Positions 1 through 9,246 are shown, counted from the stretch's first letter. The stretch: 64,000 nucleotides of DNA from Streptosporangium sp. NBC_01755 (GCF_035917995.1 NZ_CP109131.1:5084001-5148000); one strand, 5' to 3'. Notes: generated by a model from the sequence alone, not told the origin. Translations and numbers: made by a program.

Positions 1-1604
1 ACGCGATCAAGACCGGCAAGAGCAACCCGGTGCGGCTGGCGCGGGGCCTGCGCGGGGCGGCCAAGCCCGCCAAACGCCCGACCGCTCCCAAGCGCCAGCC
101 GGTGCCGCGCAAGAGCGGTGACAAGGCGCCGGTGCCCGGGGCGTCCTTCCAGGCCACCAGCTCGGTCAGAACCGTCGGCGGCAGGTCGGTCAAGCTCAAG
201 CCGTTCCGCGTCCCGACCGGGCCGAACACCCGCCCGCACCTGACCGCCGCCGTGATCTCCTCACCGCACGGCGAGGCACTGCTGCGCTACGAGTGGCGCC
301 AGAGCACCGGCTTCACGCCGAAGGACTTCGCCCGGGTGCTGGCGGCAGAGGTCCCGCACCTGCTGCTGGTCGAGTCGGTGACCGAGGGGCCGTGGGCGCA
401 GGAGCTGCGCCGGCCGGGGCAGGGGCTGCGCGCCCTGCTGTCCTGGTGCGGGGAGCGGGGCATCCGCACGGTCTTCTGGCACACCGGGGGCGAGGCGGCC
501 GACTTCACCGCCGCGGCCAGGCTGTTCGAGCACGTCGTGACCGCGCTGCCCAAGTCCGTGAGGGCCTGGGGCGCCGCGCTGGCGGCCCAGGAGCCCGAGC
601 CGGGCCGCCGGGCGCCCTCACTGGGAATCCTGCCCTTCGCCATCCAGCCGCGTGTGCACAACCCGCTGCCACTGGTCGGGGATCGGTTCGAGCGGGTGCT
701 CTCGCTGGAGGAGCTGCTCCCCGGGCATCTGTCGTATCCGGACGTGCTCACCTCCTACCGCTGGCCCGTCGCGGTCGACTGCCCGCCGGGCACGGAGCCC
801 TGGCGGATGGCCGAGCTGGCCGCCTGTGGAACCTCCATCGGCACCGATCCCGACCCGCGCCGGGCTCACCTGGCGCTCCGCCAGGCGTACGCCTCGGGCA
901 CGATGACCAACAAGGTCGACGACCTGCTGGAGGCGATCGGCCTGCCCAGCGGCCGGGCCACCCTGAACATCTCGGTGATCATGATCGACCGGGGCGACCT
1001 GGAGCACACGCTGGCCCAGATCGCGCCGCAGAAGGGAGTCGTCCAGCTGGTGCTGCTGTCGGACGTTCCCGACGCCGCGGCGCGGGCCCGCGCCGCGCTG
1101 CCCGAACAGGTGCACGTCACGGTACGCCGCCCCGACCCCGGACTCACCACGGGCGGCATGCTCAACCGCGCCCTCGACCTGTGCCAGGGCGACCTGGTGG
1201 CGGTCATGGACGCCCGTGACCGGTACGGAGAGCACTACCTGACCGATCTCAGCCGGGCGTTCCTGTTCACGAGCGCCGACATCGTCGGCAAGGCGGCCTA
1301 CTACGCCCACCTGCGCGACGTCGCGGCGACGGTGTTGCGCCAGCCCTCGGCGGAGTACTCCTACCTCCCCGATGTCGCGGGTGCCACCCTGCTGGCCCGC
1401 CGCACGGTGCTGCGCGGCATCGGCTTCGCCGACGTCTCGGAGAACTGGGCCGAGGTGCTGATGCGCCAGTGCCGTGCGGACGGGATCAAGGTCTTCTCCG
1501 CCGACCGCTTCGGCTACGTCTGCCTCCGTGACCGCGACCGCTGGCTGCTCGGCTCGGCCCAGCTCGTCGACTACGGCCCGGCCGACCCGCACGCCCTGAT
1601 CTGA
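1..1604 (+). CDS. CgeB-like/GT2 glycosyltransferase, 5' end outside window
   Basis: The reading frame is open from base 3, ahead of the GTG at base 30, so the true start probably lies before the window and this is the 3' part of the gene. After a basic, low-complexity stretch, an N-terminal Rossmann-like part (about residues 70-190 from the GTG, with GIRTVFWHTGG) resembles the CgeB-like domain. The C-terminal third (ISVIMIDRG, then GDLVAVMDARDRYGEHYL) has the GT2 nucleotide-sugar fold layout, with D-A-R-D where the DxD motif normally sits. It is probably a cytoplasmic transferase for a wall glycopolymer. It is related in layout to the two DDDDW-type transferases further along (9247-11169, 13635-14774). 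Family assignment is fairly secure; substrate unknown. Confidence 0.7.
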   Translation, partial: AIKTGKSNPVRLARGLRGAAKPAKRPTAPKRQPVPRKSGDKAPVPGASFQATSSVRTVGGRSVKLKPFRVPTGPNTRPHLTAAVISSPHGEALLRYEWRQSTGFTPKDFARVLAAEVPHLLLVESVTEGPWAQELRRPGQGLRALLSWCGERGIRTVFWHTGGEAADFTAAARLFEHVVTALPKSVRAWGAALAAQEPEPGRRAPSLGILPFAIQPRVHNPLPLVGDRFERVLSLEELLPGHLSYPDVLTSYRWPVAVDCPPGTEPWRMAELAACGTSIGTDPDPRRAHLALRQAYASGTMTNKVDDLLEAIGLPSGRATLNISVIMIDRGDLEHTLAQIAPQKGVVQLVLLSDVPDAAARARAALPEQVHVTVRRPDPGLTTGGMLNRALDLCQGDLVAVMDARDRYGEHYLTDLSRAFLFTSADIVGKAAYYAHLRDVAATVLRQPSAEYSYLPDVAGATLLARRTVLRGIGFADVSENWAEVLMRQCRADGIKVFSADRFGYVCLRDRDRWLLGSAQLVDYGPADPHALI

Positions 1605-1630
1605 CCGTCGTACATCCTCGGTCCGCCTGG

Positions 1631-1752
1631 TCAGGGCGCGGCAAGGGCCAGGGAAGGGTGCGGGAGAGCGCGGCAAGGGGCCGGTCAGGGCCTGGGAAGG
1701 GCCAGGTAGCGGCAAGGGCCAGGGAAGGGCCAGGCAAGGGCCAGGCAAGGGT
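1631..1752 (+). repeat. G-rich degenerate tandem repeat
   Basis: Spacer between the glycosyltransferase and nrtL. Variants of AAGGGCCAGG recur about ten times, giving closely spaced GGG runs on the plus strand compatible with G-quadruplex formation (not tested). It is followed by three near-copies of the 11-mer GGGATCTGCAC from 1803. No ORF or tRNA is seen here. Confidence 0.7.
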
Positions 1753-1847
1753 CCGGAGTCGGGCCCCGGCCCTGCGGCGGCGGGAGCCGGGGCCGTCCGG
1801 GCGGGATCTGCACGGGATCTGCACGGGATCTGTGGGCGGCGGACGGC

Positions 1848-1853
1848 TAGGCT
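1848..1853 (+). promoter_or_regulatory. -10 element of nrtL (leaderless)
   Basis: TAGGCT lies six bases before the nrtL ATG and there is no Shine-Dalgarno sequence, so transcription would begin at or near the start codon. The -35 region is weak. Confidence 0.45.
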
Positions 1854-1859
1854 GCCGGG

Positions 1860-2516
1860 ATGACGCCCGGCGCGCTCGGCGAGGTCCTCGGCCTGCCGCC
1901 GATCCCCAGGGGGACGTGGGCCGAGGAGGCGATCTACGTCTCCCCGGCCGCGCTGCGCCGGGGAGAGGCCCCCGAACAGATGGCCGGGTGGCTCCGCGCG
2001 CTGCCGGGGATCGCGGCCGTCCGGGTCCTGGCCGGTGGCTTCCTGGAGATCGCGGTGTCCGTGCCCGGCGAGCTCGTCACGGAGATCGGCGCGCGCGTCC
2101 CGCCCGTCACGGGCACATCCCCGTGGGCCGACCTCCCCAGGACGTGGGCCAACCCCGGATTCGTCGTCAGGTACGCGCACGCGCGGGCGGTCGCCGTGCA
2201 GCGCTGGGCGGTGGAACTGGGCGTCGGCGGGGCCTTCAGGCCCGAGCTGCTCGACGGCCGCAGGGACAGGGCGGTGCTCAGGTCGCTGGCCGAGGTGCCC
2301 GGCAGGCGGGTGAGCCGGGATCCCGGGTGGGCCGCCTACGCCGAGCACCTGGCCCTGGCCTACCACGACGCCTTCGAGGGAGCCGCCGCGCTTCCCGTCG
2401 GTGACGAGGAGCCGTCGGAGCTGCACGCCGCCCGCGTGCGCCTGGCGCGGGCCGTACGTGACGTGCTGGCCGAGGCGCTGGCCGTGCTTGGTGAGACAGC
2501 CCCCGACAGATTGTGA
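1860..2516 (+). CDS. nrtL: ArgS-related anticodon-binding protein NrtL (DALR domain)
   Basis: A 218-residue protein matching the C-terminal, tRNA-contacting part of arginyl-tRNA synthetase, with no catalytic domain (no HIGH/KMSKS motifs). Recognisable parts are an N-terminal segment with PEQMAGWLRALPG, the FVVRYAHARA segment and the helical DALR bundle with HLALAYHDAFE and VRDVLAEALAVLGE. Such stand-alone proteins are known just upstream of lysA in actinobacteria under the name NrtL, and lysA follows here after one gene. The role is not established from sequence; tRNA-Arg binding or sensing is the obvious inference. The ATG start follows a -10-like TAGGCT and lacks a ribosome site. Confidence 0.8.
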   Translation: MTPGALGEVLGLPPIPRGTWAEEAIYVSPAALRRGEAPEQMAGWLRALPGIAAVRVLAGGFLEIAVSVPGELVTEIGARVPPVTGTSPWADLPRTWANPGFVVRYAHARAVAVQRWAVELGVGGAFRPELLDGRRDRAVLRSLAEVPGRRVSRDPGWAAYAEHLALAYHDAFEGAAALPVGDEEPSELHAARVRLARAVRDVLAEALAVLGETAPDRL

Positions 2517-2559
2517 TAGACCCTCTCAAAGAAGATCAAAGGGATCAGGGGAGAGGCGA

Positions 2560-3372
2560 ATGGGCGGTCCCCGCGACTGGGAGGCGTACGAGCCGCGCCG
2601 CCCCGGGATGATCCGGCGGGTGCTGCCGACCCTGCTCGCCTTCGCGGTGATCTCCGGTGGGCTCGTCTACCTCGGCGACGATCTGCGTGAACTCCTCGGA
2701 ACCGCGCCAGGCTCGCCCCGTTCGGTCGCGGCGAAGCACCGCCTCTACGAGGAGACGGGGCCGATCGACGCCCGCTGCGGCACACTCCCGCGAAACCTCG
2801 ACGCCGACGCCCGCGCGTCGCTGAAGGCCCTCTCCGGGTGCCTGGACCGGATGTGGGCGGTCACCCTGGCGAAGGCGGGCATCGACTACGCGGCGCCGGA
2901 GGAGGTGCGGCTGATCGCCGCCTCCGAGGAGGCCGCCTGCGGGATCGACGACTACGACTGGGCCGGGGTCTACTGTCCCGACTCCCACGTCGTCAACGTG
3001 CTGGTCGAGGACGAGCGGGTCTTCCCGATGATGTTCACGCTCGCGCACGAGTACGCCCACCACGTTCAGGAGGTCAGCGGGATCGCCGACCAGGGCGGTT
3101 CCGAGGCCTTCGACGAGGCGTGGTCGCGGCGGCTCGAACTCCAGGCGGACTGCCTGGCGGCGGCGACGCTGCGCATCGCCGCGCCACGCCGGCTGAAGAG
3201 CCTGCGCGGCTTCGCCGGGCGCGATTCCGGCGCCGAGGACGATACGGAGGCGGCCTACCGGCAGTCGCACGGCTCGGGCGCCAGCAGAGCCGAGTGGATG
3301 CGGCACGGCCAGGAGGGCGGCACGGTGGCGGCCTGCAACACCTGGGGCGCTCCCGCCGAGCAGGTCTCCTGA
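2560..3372 (+). CDS. Membrane-anchored neutral zinc metallopeptidase (YpfJ-like)
   Basis: A 270-residue protein with one N-terminal membrane segment (VLPTLLAFAVISGGLVYLG) that would place the peptidase domain outside the membrane. The zinc-binding HExxH motif is HEYAHH starting at H163, with the downstream ELQADC helix around residue 193 probably supplying the third ligand, as in the neutral zinc metallopeptidase family. Several cysteines (CGTLP, CGIDD, YCPD, ADC, AACN) could form disulfides. The ATG at 2560 is preceded by GGGGAGAGG; upstream in-frame codons overlap the end of nrtL and are rejected. Substrate unknown. Confidence 0.8.
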   Translation: MGGPRDWEAYEPRRPGMIRRVLPTLLAFAVISGGLVYLGDDLRELLGTAPGSPRSVAAKHRLYEETGPIDARCGTLPRNLDADARASLKALSGCLDRMWAVTLAKAGIDYAAPEEVRLIAASEEAACGIDDYDWAGVYCPDSHVVNVLVEDERVFPMMFTLAHEYAHHVQEVSGIADQGGSEAFDEAWSRRLELQADCLAAATLRIAAPRRLKSLRGFAGRDSGAEDDTEAAYRQSHGSGASRAEWMRHGQEGGTVAACNTWGAPAEQVS

Positions 3373-3499
3373 AGATCAGATCGCGGTGCGACATTAAAAT
3401 ATGTCGCGAAAGTGGTCAATAACGTAAAAAATTCGCGTATTCGAGGGTGGCCGCGTCTCGATAGGTGGGCAATCGTCTCAGGGGGATCACCGGGTCCGA

Positions 3500-3505
3500 T
3501 AGCCT
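3500..3505 (+). promoter_or_regulatory. -10 element of lysA (leaderless)
   Basis: TAGCCT lies seven bases before the lysA GTG, with no Shine-Dalgarno sequence between. The 140 bases upstream (3373-3512) are unusually AT-rich for this genome. Inference from sequence only. Confidence 0.45.
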
Positions 3506-3512
3506 CGATCGG

Positions 3513-4895
3513 GTGAGTCGATTCGCCCATCCCGCCGGTGACCGGCATGCCGAAGTGCTGCCCGAGGAGCGCCCTCCGCACGCACCCGCCGACCTGAACA
3601 CGCTCGACCCGACCATCTGGCCGCGAACGTCGAGCCGCGCCGACGGCTCGATCACGGTCGGCGGCGTGGACGTCAGGGACCTGGTCGCCGAGCACGGCAC
3701 CCCGCTCTACGTGGTGGACGAGGAGGATTTCCGCTCCCGTTGCCGCGACTACGCGAGCGCCTTCTCCGGGGGCGAGGTCCATTACGCCGGCAAGGCGTTC
3801 CTGTGCCGCGAGGTCGCCCGCTGGATCATGCAGGAGGGCCTCGGCCTCGACGTGTGCAGCGCCGGCGAGCTCGCCGTCGCGCTCAGCGTCGGGTTCCCGC
3901 CCGAGCGGATCACCATGCACGGCAACAACAAGTCGCTCGCCGAGCTGGAGAGGGCCGTCGAGACCGGTGTCGGGCACATCGTGGCCGACTCCTTCGAGGA
4001 GATCGCCCGCCTGGGCTTCCTCGCCGACAAGCACGGCAGGCGCCCTCGGGTGATGATCCGGGTCACCGTGGGTGTCGAGGCCCACACCCACGAGTTCATC
4101 GCGACGGCCCACGACGACCAGAAGTTCGGCTTCTCGCTGAGCTCCGGCGCGGCGGCCGAGGCGGCCAGGCGGATCCTCGCCCTGCCCCAGCTGGAGCTCG
4201 TCGGCCTGCACTCCCACATCGGCTCCCAGATCACCGACACAGCCGGGTTCGAGGTGGCCGCGGCACGTCTGGCCAAGCTCCTGGTGCAGATCAAGGACGA
4301 GCACGACGTCGTGCTGCCCGAGCTCGACCTCGGCGGCGGCTACGGCATCCCGTACGTCGACGGTGACACGGCACCCGACGTCAAGGAGATCGCCGACAGC
4401 CTTCGGGAGATCGTCAGCAAGGTGGCCAGGGGCGCCGGCCTGCCGGTGCCCAAGCTCACCGTCGAACCGGGCAGGGCCATCGCCGGACGCGCGGGGGTGA
4501 CGCTCTACGAGGTCGGCACGATCAAGGACGTCGAGGGGCTGCGCACCTACGTCAGCGTCGACGGCGGCATGAGCGACAACCTCCGCACCGCCCTCTACGG
4601 GGCCGAATACACCGCGCGCCTGGCCTCCAGGGAGAGCGCCGCCGAGCCGATGCTCTCCCGTATGGTCGGCAAGCACTGCGAGAGCGGCGACATCGTCGTG
4701 CGGGACCTGTGGCTCCCCGCCGACCTGGCCACCGGCGACCTGATCGCCGTCGCGGGCACCGGCGCCTACTGCCGCTCGCTCGTCAACAACTACAACTACC
4801 TCCCCAAGCCCGCCGTGGTCGCGGTCAAGGACGGGGTGTCCCGCGTGATCGTCCGTCGGGAGACCGAGGACGACCTGCTGAGAGGACAGCTGTGA
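3513..4895 (+). CDS. lysA: Diaminopimelate decarboxylase
   Basis: PLP-dependent enzyme converting meso-diaminopimelate to L-lysine, the last step of lysine synthesis. The protein has 460 residues, normal for actinobacteria. The PLP lysine is K94 in HYAGKAFLC; other family signatures are [13 protein letters not shown], the glycine loop [11 protein letters not shown], and VEPGRAIAG, with [11 protein letters not shown] and [11 protein letters not shown] near the C-terminus. The GTG at 3513 (protein beginning [18 protein letters not shown]) is preferred because it matches the usual start of actinobacterial homologues; an upstream codon at 3465 would add 16 unconserved residues. hom follows after 60 bases and is probably cotranscribed, joining the lysine and threonine branches of the aspartate pathway. 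Confidence 0.95.
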   Translation: MSRFAHPAGDRHAEVLPEERPPHAPADLNTLDPTIWPRTSSRADGSITVGGVDVRDLVAEHGTPLYVVDEEDFRSRCRDYASAFSGGEVHYAGKAFLCREVARWIMQEGLGLDVCSAGELAVALSVGFPPERITMHGNNKSLAELERAVETGVGHIVADSFEEIARLGFLADKHGRRPRVMIRVTVGVEAHTHEFIATAHDDQKFGFSLSSGAAAEAARRILALPQLELVGLHSHIGSQITDTAGFEVAAARLAKLLVQIKDEHDVVLPELDLGGGYGIPYVDGDTAPDVKEIADSLREIVSKVARGAGLPVPKLTVEPGRAIAGRAGVTLYEVGTIKDVEGLRTYVSVDGGMSDNLRTALYGAEYTARLASRESAAEPMLSRMVGKHCESGDIVVRDLWLPADLATGDLIAVAGTGAYCRSLVNNYNYLPKPAVVAVKDGVSRVIVRRETEDDLLRGQL

Positions 4896-4955
4896 AACGA
4901 CCAGGAGCGGCCGAGAAACCCGTGCGTGGCGTGGGCGAGAGGGGAGCGTGATCGT

Positions 4956-6248
4956 ATGGCGCTGAAAGTCGCGCTTCTGGGATGCGGAGTCGTCGGCTCC
5001 CAGGTGGTCAGGCTCCTGCACGAGCAGGCCGACGACCTCGCCGCCCGTATCGGGGCACCGCTGGAGCTGGCCGGGGTCGCCGTGCGGCGCCTGGGCCGCA
5101 GGCGGGACGCCGACGTGGACCCCGCCCTGCTCACCACCGACGCCGAGGCCCTGGTCGCCCGAGACGACATCGACATCGTCATCGAGGTGATCGGTGGAAT
5201 CGAGCCGGCCAGGGCGCTCATCCTGGCCGCGCTGAACAGCGGCAAGTCCGTCGTCACGGCCAACAAGGCGCTGCTCGCCGAGGACGGCGCGACGATCCAC
5301 GCCGCGGCCAGGGCCGGCAACGCCGACCTCTACTTCGAGGCGGCCGTCGCGGGTGCGATCCCGCTGGTCCGCCCGCTGCGCGAGTCGCTCGCCGGGGATC
5401 ACGTCCATCGCGTGCTCGGCATCGTCAACGGCACCACCAACTACATCCTCGACAAGATGGACTCCAGTGGAGCCTCGTTCTCCGACGCGCTGGGGGAGGC
5501 CCAGGCGCTGGGCTACGCCGAGGCGGACCCCACCGCCGACGTGGAGGGTTTCGACGCCGCGGCCAAGGCCGCGATCCTCGCCGGGATCGCCTTCCACAGC
5601 CGGGTGACGGCCGCCGACGTGCACCGCGAGGGCATCACCGAGATCACCGCGACGGACGTGGCCAGCGCGAAGGCGATGGGCTACGTCATCAAGCTGCTGG
5701 CGATCTGTGCCCGCTCGGAGGACGGCAGGTCGTTCGGCGTACGGGTCCATCCGGCCATGATCCCCAGGACGCACCCGCTGGCGGGGGTCCGCGAGGCGTA
5801 CAACGCGGTGTTCGTCGAGGCGCGGTCCGCCGGTCAGCTCATGTTCTACGGCGCGGGCGCCGGCGGCGCACCGACCGCGAGCGCGGTGCTGGGCGACATC
5901 GTGGCGGTGGCCCGCAACGTGCTGGCGGGCACCCGGGGCCCGGAGGAGTCCACCTACGCGGACCTGACCGTGCACCCGATGGGCGAGACCGTCACGCGCT
6001 ACCACGTCTCGCTGGACGTCGCCGACAAGCCCGGTGTGCTCGCCCGGGTCGCCGACATGTTCGCCAAGCAGGACGTCTCCATCCAGACCGTTCGTCAGGA
6101 GGGGCACGGCGCGGACGCCCAGCTCGTGCTGGTCACCCACCGGGCCGGCGACGCCGCGCTCTCGGCCACCATCGAGGGCCTGCGCGAGCTGGACATCGTC
6201 CGCGACGTGGTGAGCGTCATGCGGGTGGAGGGCGAGGAGACTCCGTAG
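4956..6248 (+). CDS. hom: Homoserine dehydrogenase
   Basis: Reduces aspartate semialdehyde to homoserine, the branch point to threonine and methionine. A 430-residue protein. The N-terminal Rossmann domain has VALLGCGVVGSQV near residue 5, followed by TANKALLAEDG and the catalytic domain (GTTNYILDKM, YAEADPTADVEGFDAAAK). A C-terminal ACT domain (YHVSLDVADKPGVLARVADMF) begins near residue 350 and is the expected threonine feedback site. The ATG at 4956 follows GAGAGGGGAG. A large perfect hairpin (6313-6370) ends the lysA-hom unit. thrC and thrB, commonly next to hom, are here 12 kb away behind glycosyltransferase genes. Confidence 0.95.
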   Translation: MALKVALLGCGVVGSQVVRLLHEQADDLAARIGAPLELAGVAVRRLGRRRDADVDPALLTTDAEALVARDDIDIVIEVIGGIEPARALILAALNSGKSVVTANKALLAEDGATIHAAARAGNADLYFEAAVAGAIPLVRPLRESLAGDHVHRVLGIVNGTTNYILDKMDSSGASFSDALGEAQALGYAEADPTADVEGFDAAAKAAILAGIAFHSRVTAADVHREGITEITATDVASAKAMGYVIKLLAICARSEDGRSFGVRVHPAMIPRTHPLAGVREAYNAVFVEARSAGQLMFYGAGAGGAPTASAVLGDIVAVARNVLAGTRGPEESTYADLTVHPMGETVTRYHVSLDVADKPGVLARVADMFAKQDVSIQTVRQEGHGADAQLVLVTHRAGDAALSATIEGLRELDIVRDVVSVMRVEGEETP

Positions 6249-6312
6249 CGCGGTGACCGCCGCTCCGGCCGGGTGAACCTTCCCGGCACACGCCCCCGGG
6301 ACTTCGATGATC

Positions 6313-6370
6313 GGCACCGCCCGGTGAGTCTGCCGCAAAGCTCTTTGCGGCAGACTCACCGGGCGGTGCC
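6313..6370 (+). terminator. Perfect 28-bp inverted repeat after hom
   Basis: Arms 6313-6340 and 6343-6370 are exact reverse complements separated by two bases (CT). There is no T-run, typical of strong actinobacterial hairpin terminators. It lies 64 bases after the hom stop and before the AT-rich promoter region of the deacetylase gene. Confidence 0.85.
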
Positions 6371-6486
6371 ATGCCGGGTCGGTATCGGGTTCCTGGGGAT
6401 TTGATAACGGATAATTCGGTGGTCTCTATAGGCTTATATGGTGTTTTTTTACGCTTTATTTGCTATTCCGGGAAGGAGAGCCCACC

Positions 6487-7293
6487 GTGAAGATCTTTCG
6501 TCGGGTGGCTGTGTTCTCCACGGCGCTGGCCATCGCGATGGCGCCGGGACCGGTCGCTCACGCGAAGACCGCGAAACCCTCGAAGAAGGCCGGGACCGTC
6601 GTCTCGCTCACCTTCGACGACGGTGACTCCACACACCTGGCCGTGGCCCGCATGCTGGAGAGACACGGCATGCGTGGAACGTTCTACGTCAACACCGACA
6701 CCATCGGCGGCGAGCTCAAGCTGACCCGGCGCCGGCTCGCCGCGATAGCCGAGAAGGGCCACGAGATCGGCGGTCACACGCTGACCCACGTCCGCCTCAC
6801 CGAGCTGACCCGGAGCGAGCAGGAGGGGCAGATCTGCGACGACCGCTCCAGGCTGGTGGCGTGGGGGTACCGGCCGGCCACCCTCGCCTACCCGTTCGGC
6901 GCGGTCGACGCCGACGCCAAGGCGGTGGCGAGGCGGTGCGGCTACGACGCGGCCCGCTCGGTCGGAGGGCTCAGGGAGTGGGGGTGCCCCGGCTGCCCGG
7001 CGAGCGAGACCATGCGCCCGAGGGACCGCTACGAGATCCGCACGCCCGGCTCCGTCCGTGAGGACACCCTGCTGCGACACATGAAACAGCAGGTCCTCAA
7101 CGCGGAGAAGGGCGGTGGCGGCCTGGTTCCGCTGGTGTTCCATCGCGTCTGCGACCGCTGCGGGCTCTACTCGGTGGCTCCCGAACGCCTGAACGGGTTC
7201 CTCGACTGGCTGGCGGCCCGCAAGTCCCGCGGCACCGTCGTGAAGACACTGCAAAGCGCCGTCGGCGCCCGCTACCGCCCCCTGCCCGGCTGA
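6487..7293 (+). CDS. Secreted polysaccharide deacetylase (NodB domain)
   Basis: A 268-residue carbohydrate esterase-4 type protein. It starts with a signal peptide (basic MKIFRR, hydrophobic VAVFSTALAIAMAP, likely cleavage after AHA), so it acts outside the membrane on an N- or O-acetylated polysaccharide. Motif 1 is TFDDGD (residues 42-47) with the catalytic and metal aspartates, motif 2 is H-x3-H at H97/H101, and LAYPFG follows as motif 3. Two CxxC-like pairs (CPGC, CDRC) are present. The GTG at 6487 lies after GGAAGGAG. The gene converges with the glycosyltransferase genes that follow, and a surface polysaccharide is the likely substrate (inference). Confidence 0.85.
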   Translation: MKIFRRVAVFSTALAIAMAPGPVAHAKTAKPSKKAGTVVSLTFDDGDSTHLAVARMLERHGMRGTFYVNTDTIGGELKLTRRRLAAIAEKGHEIGGHTLTHVRLTELTRSEQEGQICDDRSRLVAWGYRPATLAYPFGAVDADAKAVARRCGYDAARSVGGLREWGCPGCPASETMRPRDRYEIRTPGSVREDTLLRHMKQQVLNAEKGGGGLVPLVFHRVCDRCGLYSVAPERLNGFLDWLAARKSRGTVVKTLQSAVGARYRPLPG

Positions 7294-7365
7294 GCGGCGA
7301 CCCGGGCGCGGTCAGGACCCCTCGGATCCGCGGAGGGCCGGGCAGGAGGACCGGGCCGGAGGGTC

Positions 7366-7445
7366 GTCGCCCGGCATCGGCGCGGGGTGGGCCGTCGCCC
7401 GGAAACGGCGCGGGGTGGGCCGTCGCCCGGAAACGGCACGGGTGA
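7366..7445. repeat. 28-bp tandem repeat, about 2.8 copies
   Basis: Units begin at 7366, 7394 and 7422 and are nearly identical (the core contains GTCGCCCGGAAACGGCGCGG). It lies in the spacer between convergent genes. Confidence 0.8.
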
Positions 7446-7451
7446 GGGCGG

Positions 7452-9188
7452 TCAGGAGCCCCCGGTGAGCCTGCGGAGGCCGCGGGCGGCGCGGCCGAGC
7501 AGGGAACGCTGCCGGGCCTGGCGCAGGGCGACCGCCTCCAGGCGGCGCTGCTCGGCCTTCTCCTTCCACCTGACGGTGTCGCGGTGGCCCTTGGCGGCCA
7601 CGGCACGCAACTCCTTGAGCTCGGCCTTGAGCTTGGCGACCTGCCGCTGGGCCCGCTCGGCCTCCCGCGCGCGCGACTCGGCCGCCGCGCGCCAGCGCAC
7701 GGCCTCCCGGTTGCGGTTCGTGGCCCAGTAGGGGTAGGCGCGCGCCGCCGGCCGCAGCCGCCAGGACTCCGCGTCCAGCCAGGTCGCGCCGTGCAGGTCG
7801 GCGATCACGTCGTCGAGCGACTCGCCCTCGCGGGCCACGCGCCCAGCCCTCGCGACGGAGGAGGTCCGCTCCAGACGGGCGGCCAGGACTCCGGACTCGT
7901 CCTCGTCCAGCGCCACGAGCAGCAGGCCCTCGTCGTCCTGCTCCGCCCGCTCGACCAGCATGGCCACGGACTCCGTCCCCGGTACCCATCCGGCCGGGCA
8001 GACGAGCCGGAACGGCGCGGGCGCCGAGGTCACCGGGACCCGCTCGGCGAAGGAGACACGGCCGTCGTGGGCGTACTGGCCGCGCAGCAGCCGCAGGTCG
8101 AGCAGCGGGTCGTCCAGCGGGGCGCGACGCTCGCCTTCCAGTGACGCCCACGGCCCGGTCAGGGTGACGTGCACGTCGGGCAGGCTGCCGGCCAGTGCCC
8201 CGTCGACGCTCGCCCTGACATCCTCGAAACAGGCGCCTTGGGCATCCACCACCACGTCGACGTAGGGGACCAGCCACTGCCGGCCCGCGTCGGTGCGCAG
8301 ATGGCGCCGGTAGGGGACCCGGTCGGCGATGAACGGGTCGTTGTGCCGCCTGACGTCCGCGGGCCTGCGCATGGCGGTCGTCGTGCCCAGGTGCCAGCTC
8401 AGCGCCTCGGCGTCAGGGACGAACACCGCGCCCGTCTGGGTGAGCCGGTAGCCGAGCTCGGTGTCCTCGCCGAGCGTCAGGGAGGTGTCCAGCCCTCCGG
8501 CCTCCCTCAGCAGGGCGGCCGGCAGCGAGACCGTCGCGCCCACGTGGACGCGGTGCAGCAGCGAGCTGGGCGCGTCGCGGAAGCCGCGGTGGGCGGTGAC
8601 GAGCTCGCCGATCCAGTCGTGCCCGTGCTCGGGGTCCTCGGTGAAGAGGGAGTCCGCCCTGTCCTTGGAAACGGCGATCTGGACCTCGGCGGGGGTGGGC
8701 GGGGTGCCCGCCAGGGGGGTGAAGCGCAGCGTCCCCAGCACCACCAGGTAGCCGGCCAGGTGGTGCCAGCGCATGTGCGCCTCGACGTGCTCCCGGTAGG
8801 AGACGATGTCGGCGTCCATCCGGTGGATCACCTCGCCGTCCGCGACGGCGGTGCCGGCCTCCAGGGCCCAGGCGATGCCCCGGCGGCCGGGGGTGCCGAC
8901 GACGATCCGGGTGTGCTCGGGAGCGATCTCGGGGAGCCGGAGCGGGGGCGCGCTGCCGTCGTCCACGACGATCACCTCAAGGAGGTGCGTGGGATAGGTC
9001 TGCGCGGCGAGCGCGGCCAGCGTGAGATCGAGCCGGTCCTGCCCTCCCCTGGCGGGGATCACCACGCTCACCGGCAGGTGCGGTTCCCACGCGCCGAGGA
9101 CGGGCGCCGGCAGCACCCCGTAGTCGTTTCCGGGAATCCGCGGCGCGGCGGCCTGGACCGGAACCCGCGGCGGGTACGGCGCGTTCAC
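7452..9188 (-). CDS. GT2 glycosyltransferase, 'NDY' class, coiled-coil tail (copy 1)
   Basis: A 578-residue protein. After the class signature IPGNDYGVLPAPVLGAW comes a GT2 domain: VSVVIPARGG, VVDDGS near residue 76, the metal-binding DAD in HRMDADIV, and GEDTELGYRL as the catalytic-base region. A second domain of about 200 residues (PYVDVVVDAQGACFEDVRASVD, DPLLDLRLLRGQYAHDGRVSF) is shared with the other three copies and is not a family I can name. The tail is a charged coiled coil (AKLKAELKELRA) ending in SLLGRAARGLRRL. It lies 58 bases downstream of the next glycosyltransferase in the same minus-strand run. Family secure, donor and acceptor unknown. Confidence 0.75.
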   Translation of the reverse strand: MNAPYPPRVPVQAAAPRIPGNDYGVLPAPVLGAWEPHLPVSVVIPARGGQDRLDLTLAALAAQTYPTHLLEVIVVDDGSAPPLRLPEIAPEHTRIVVGTPGRRGIAWALEAGTAVADGEVIHRMDADIVSYREHVEAHMRWHHLAGYLVVLGTLRFTPLAGTPPTPAEVQIAVSKDRADSLFTEDPEHGHDWIGELVTAHRGFRDAPSSLLHRVHVGATVSLPAALLREAGGLDTSLTLGEDTELGYRLTQTGAVFVPDAEALSWHLGTTTAMRRPADVRRHNDPFIADRVPYRRHLRTDAGRQWLVPYVDVVVDAQGACFEDVRASVDGALAGSLPDVHVTLTGPWASLEGERRAPLDDPLLDLRLLRGQYAHDGRVSFAERVPVTSAPAPFRLVCPAGWVPGTESVAMLVERAEQDDEGLLLVALDEDESGVLAARLERTSSVARAGRVAREGESLDDVIADLHGATWLDAESWRLRPAARAYPYWATNRNREAVRWRAAAESRAREAERAQRQVAKLKAELKELRAVAAKGHRDTVRWKEKAEQRRLEAVALRQARQRSLLGRAARGLRRLTGGS

Positions 9189-9246
9189 GGTCTCTCCGGC
9201 AGAGGCCTGCGGCGGGTACGGTGCCTCCCGAGGGGGTGCGGCGCGT

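Noticed and set aside
1605-1859. tRNA gene near nrtL
   Set aside because: The spacer is filled with G-rich repeats and no cloverleaf could be folded by eye. No tRNA was recognised anywhere in the window.
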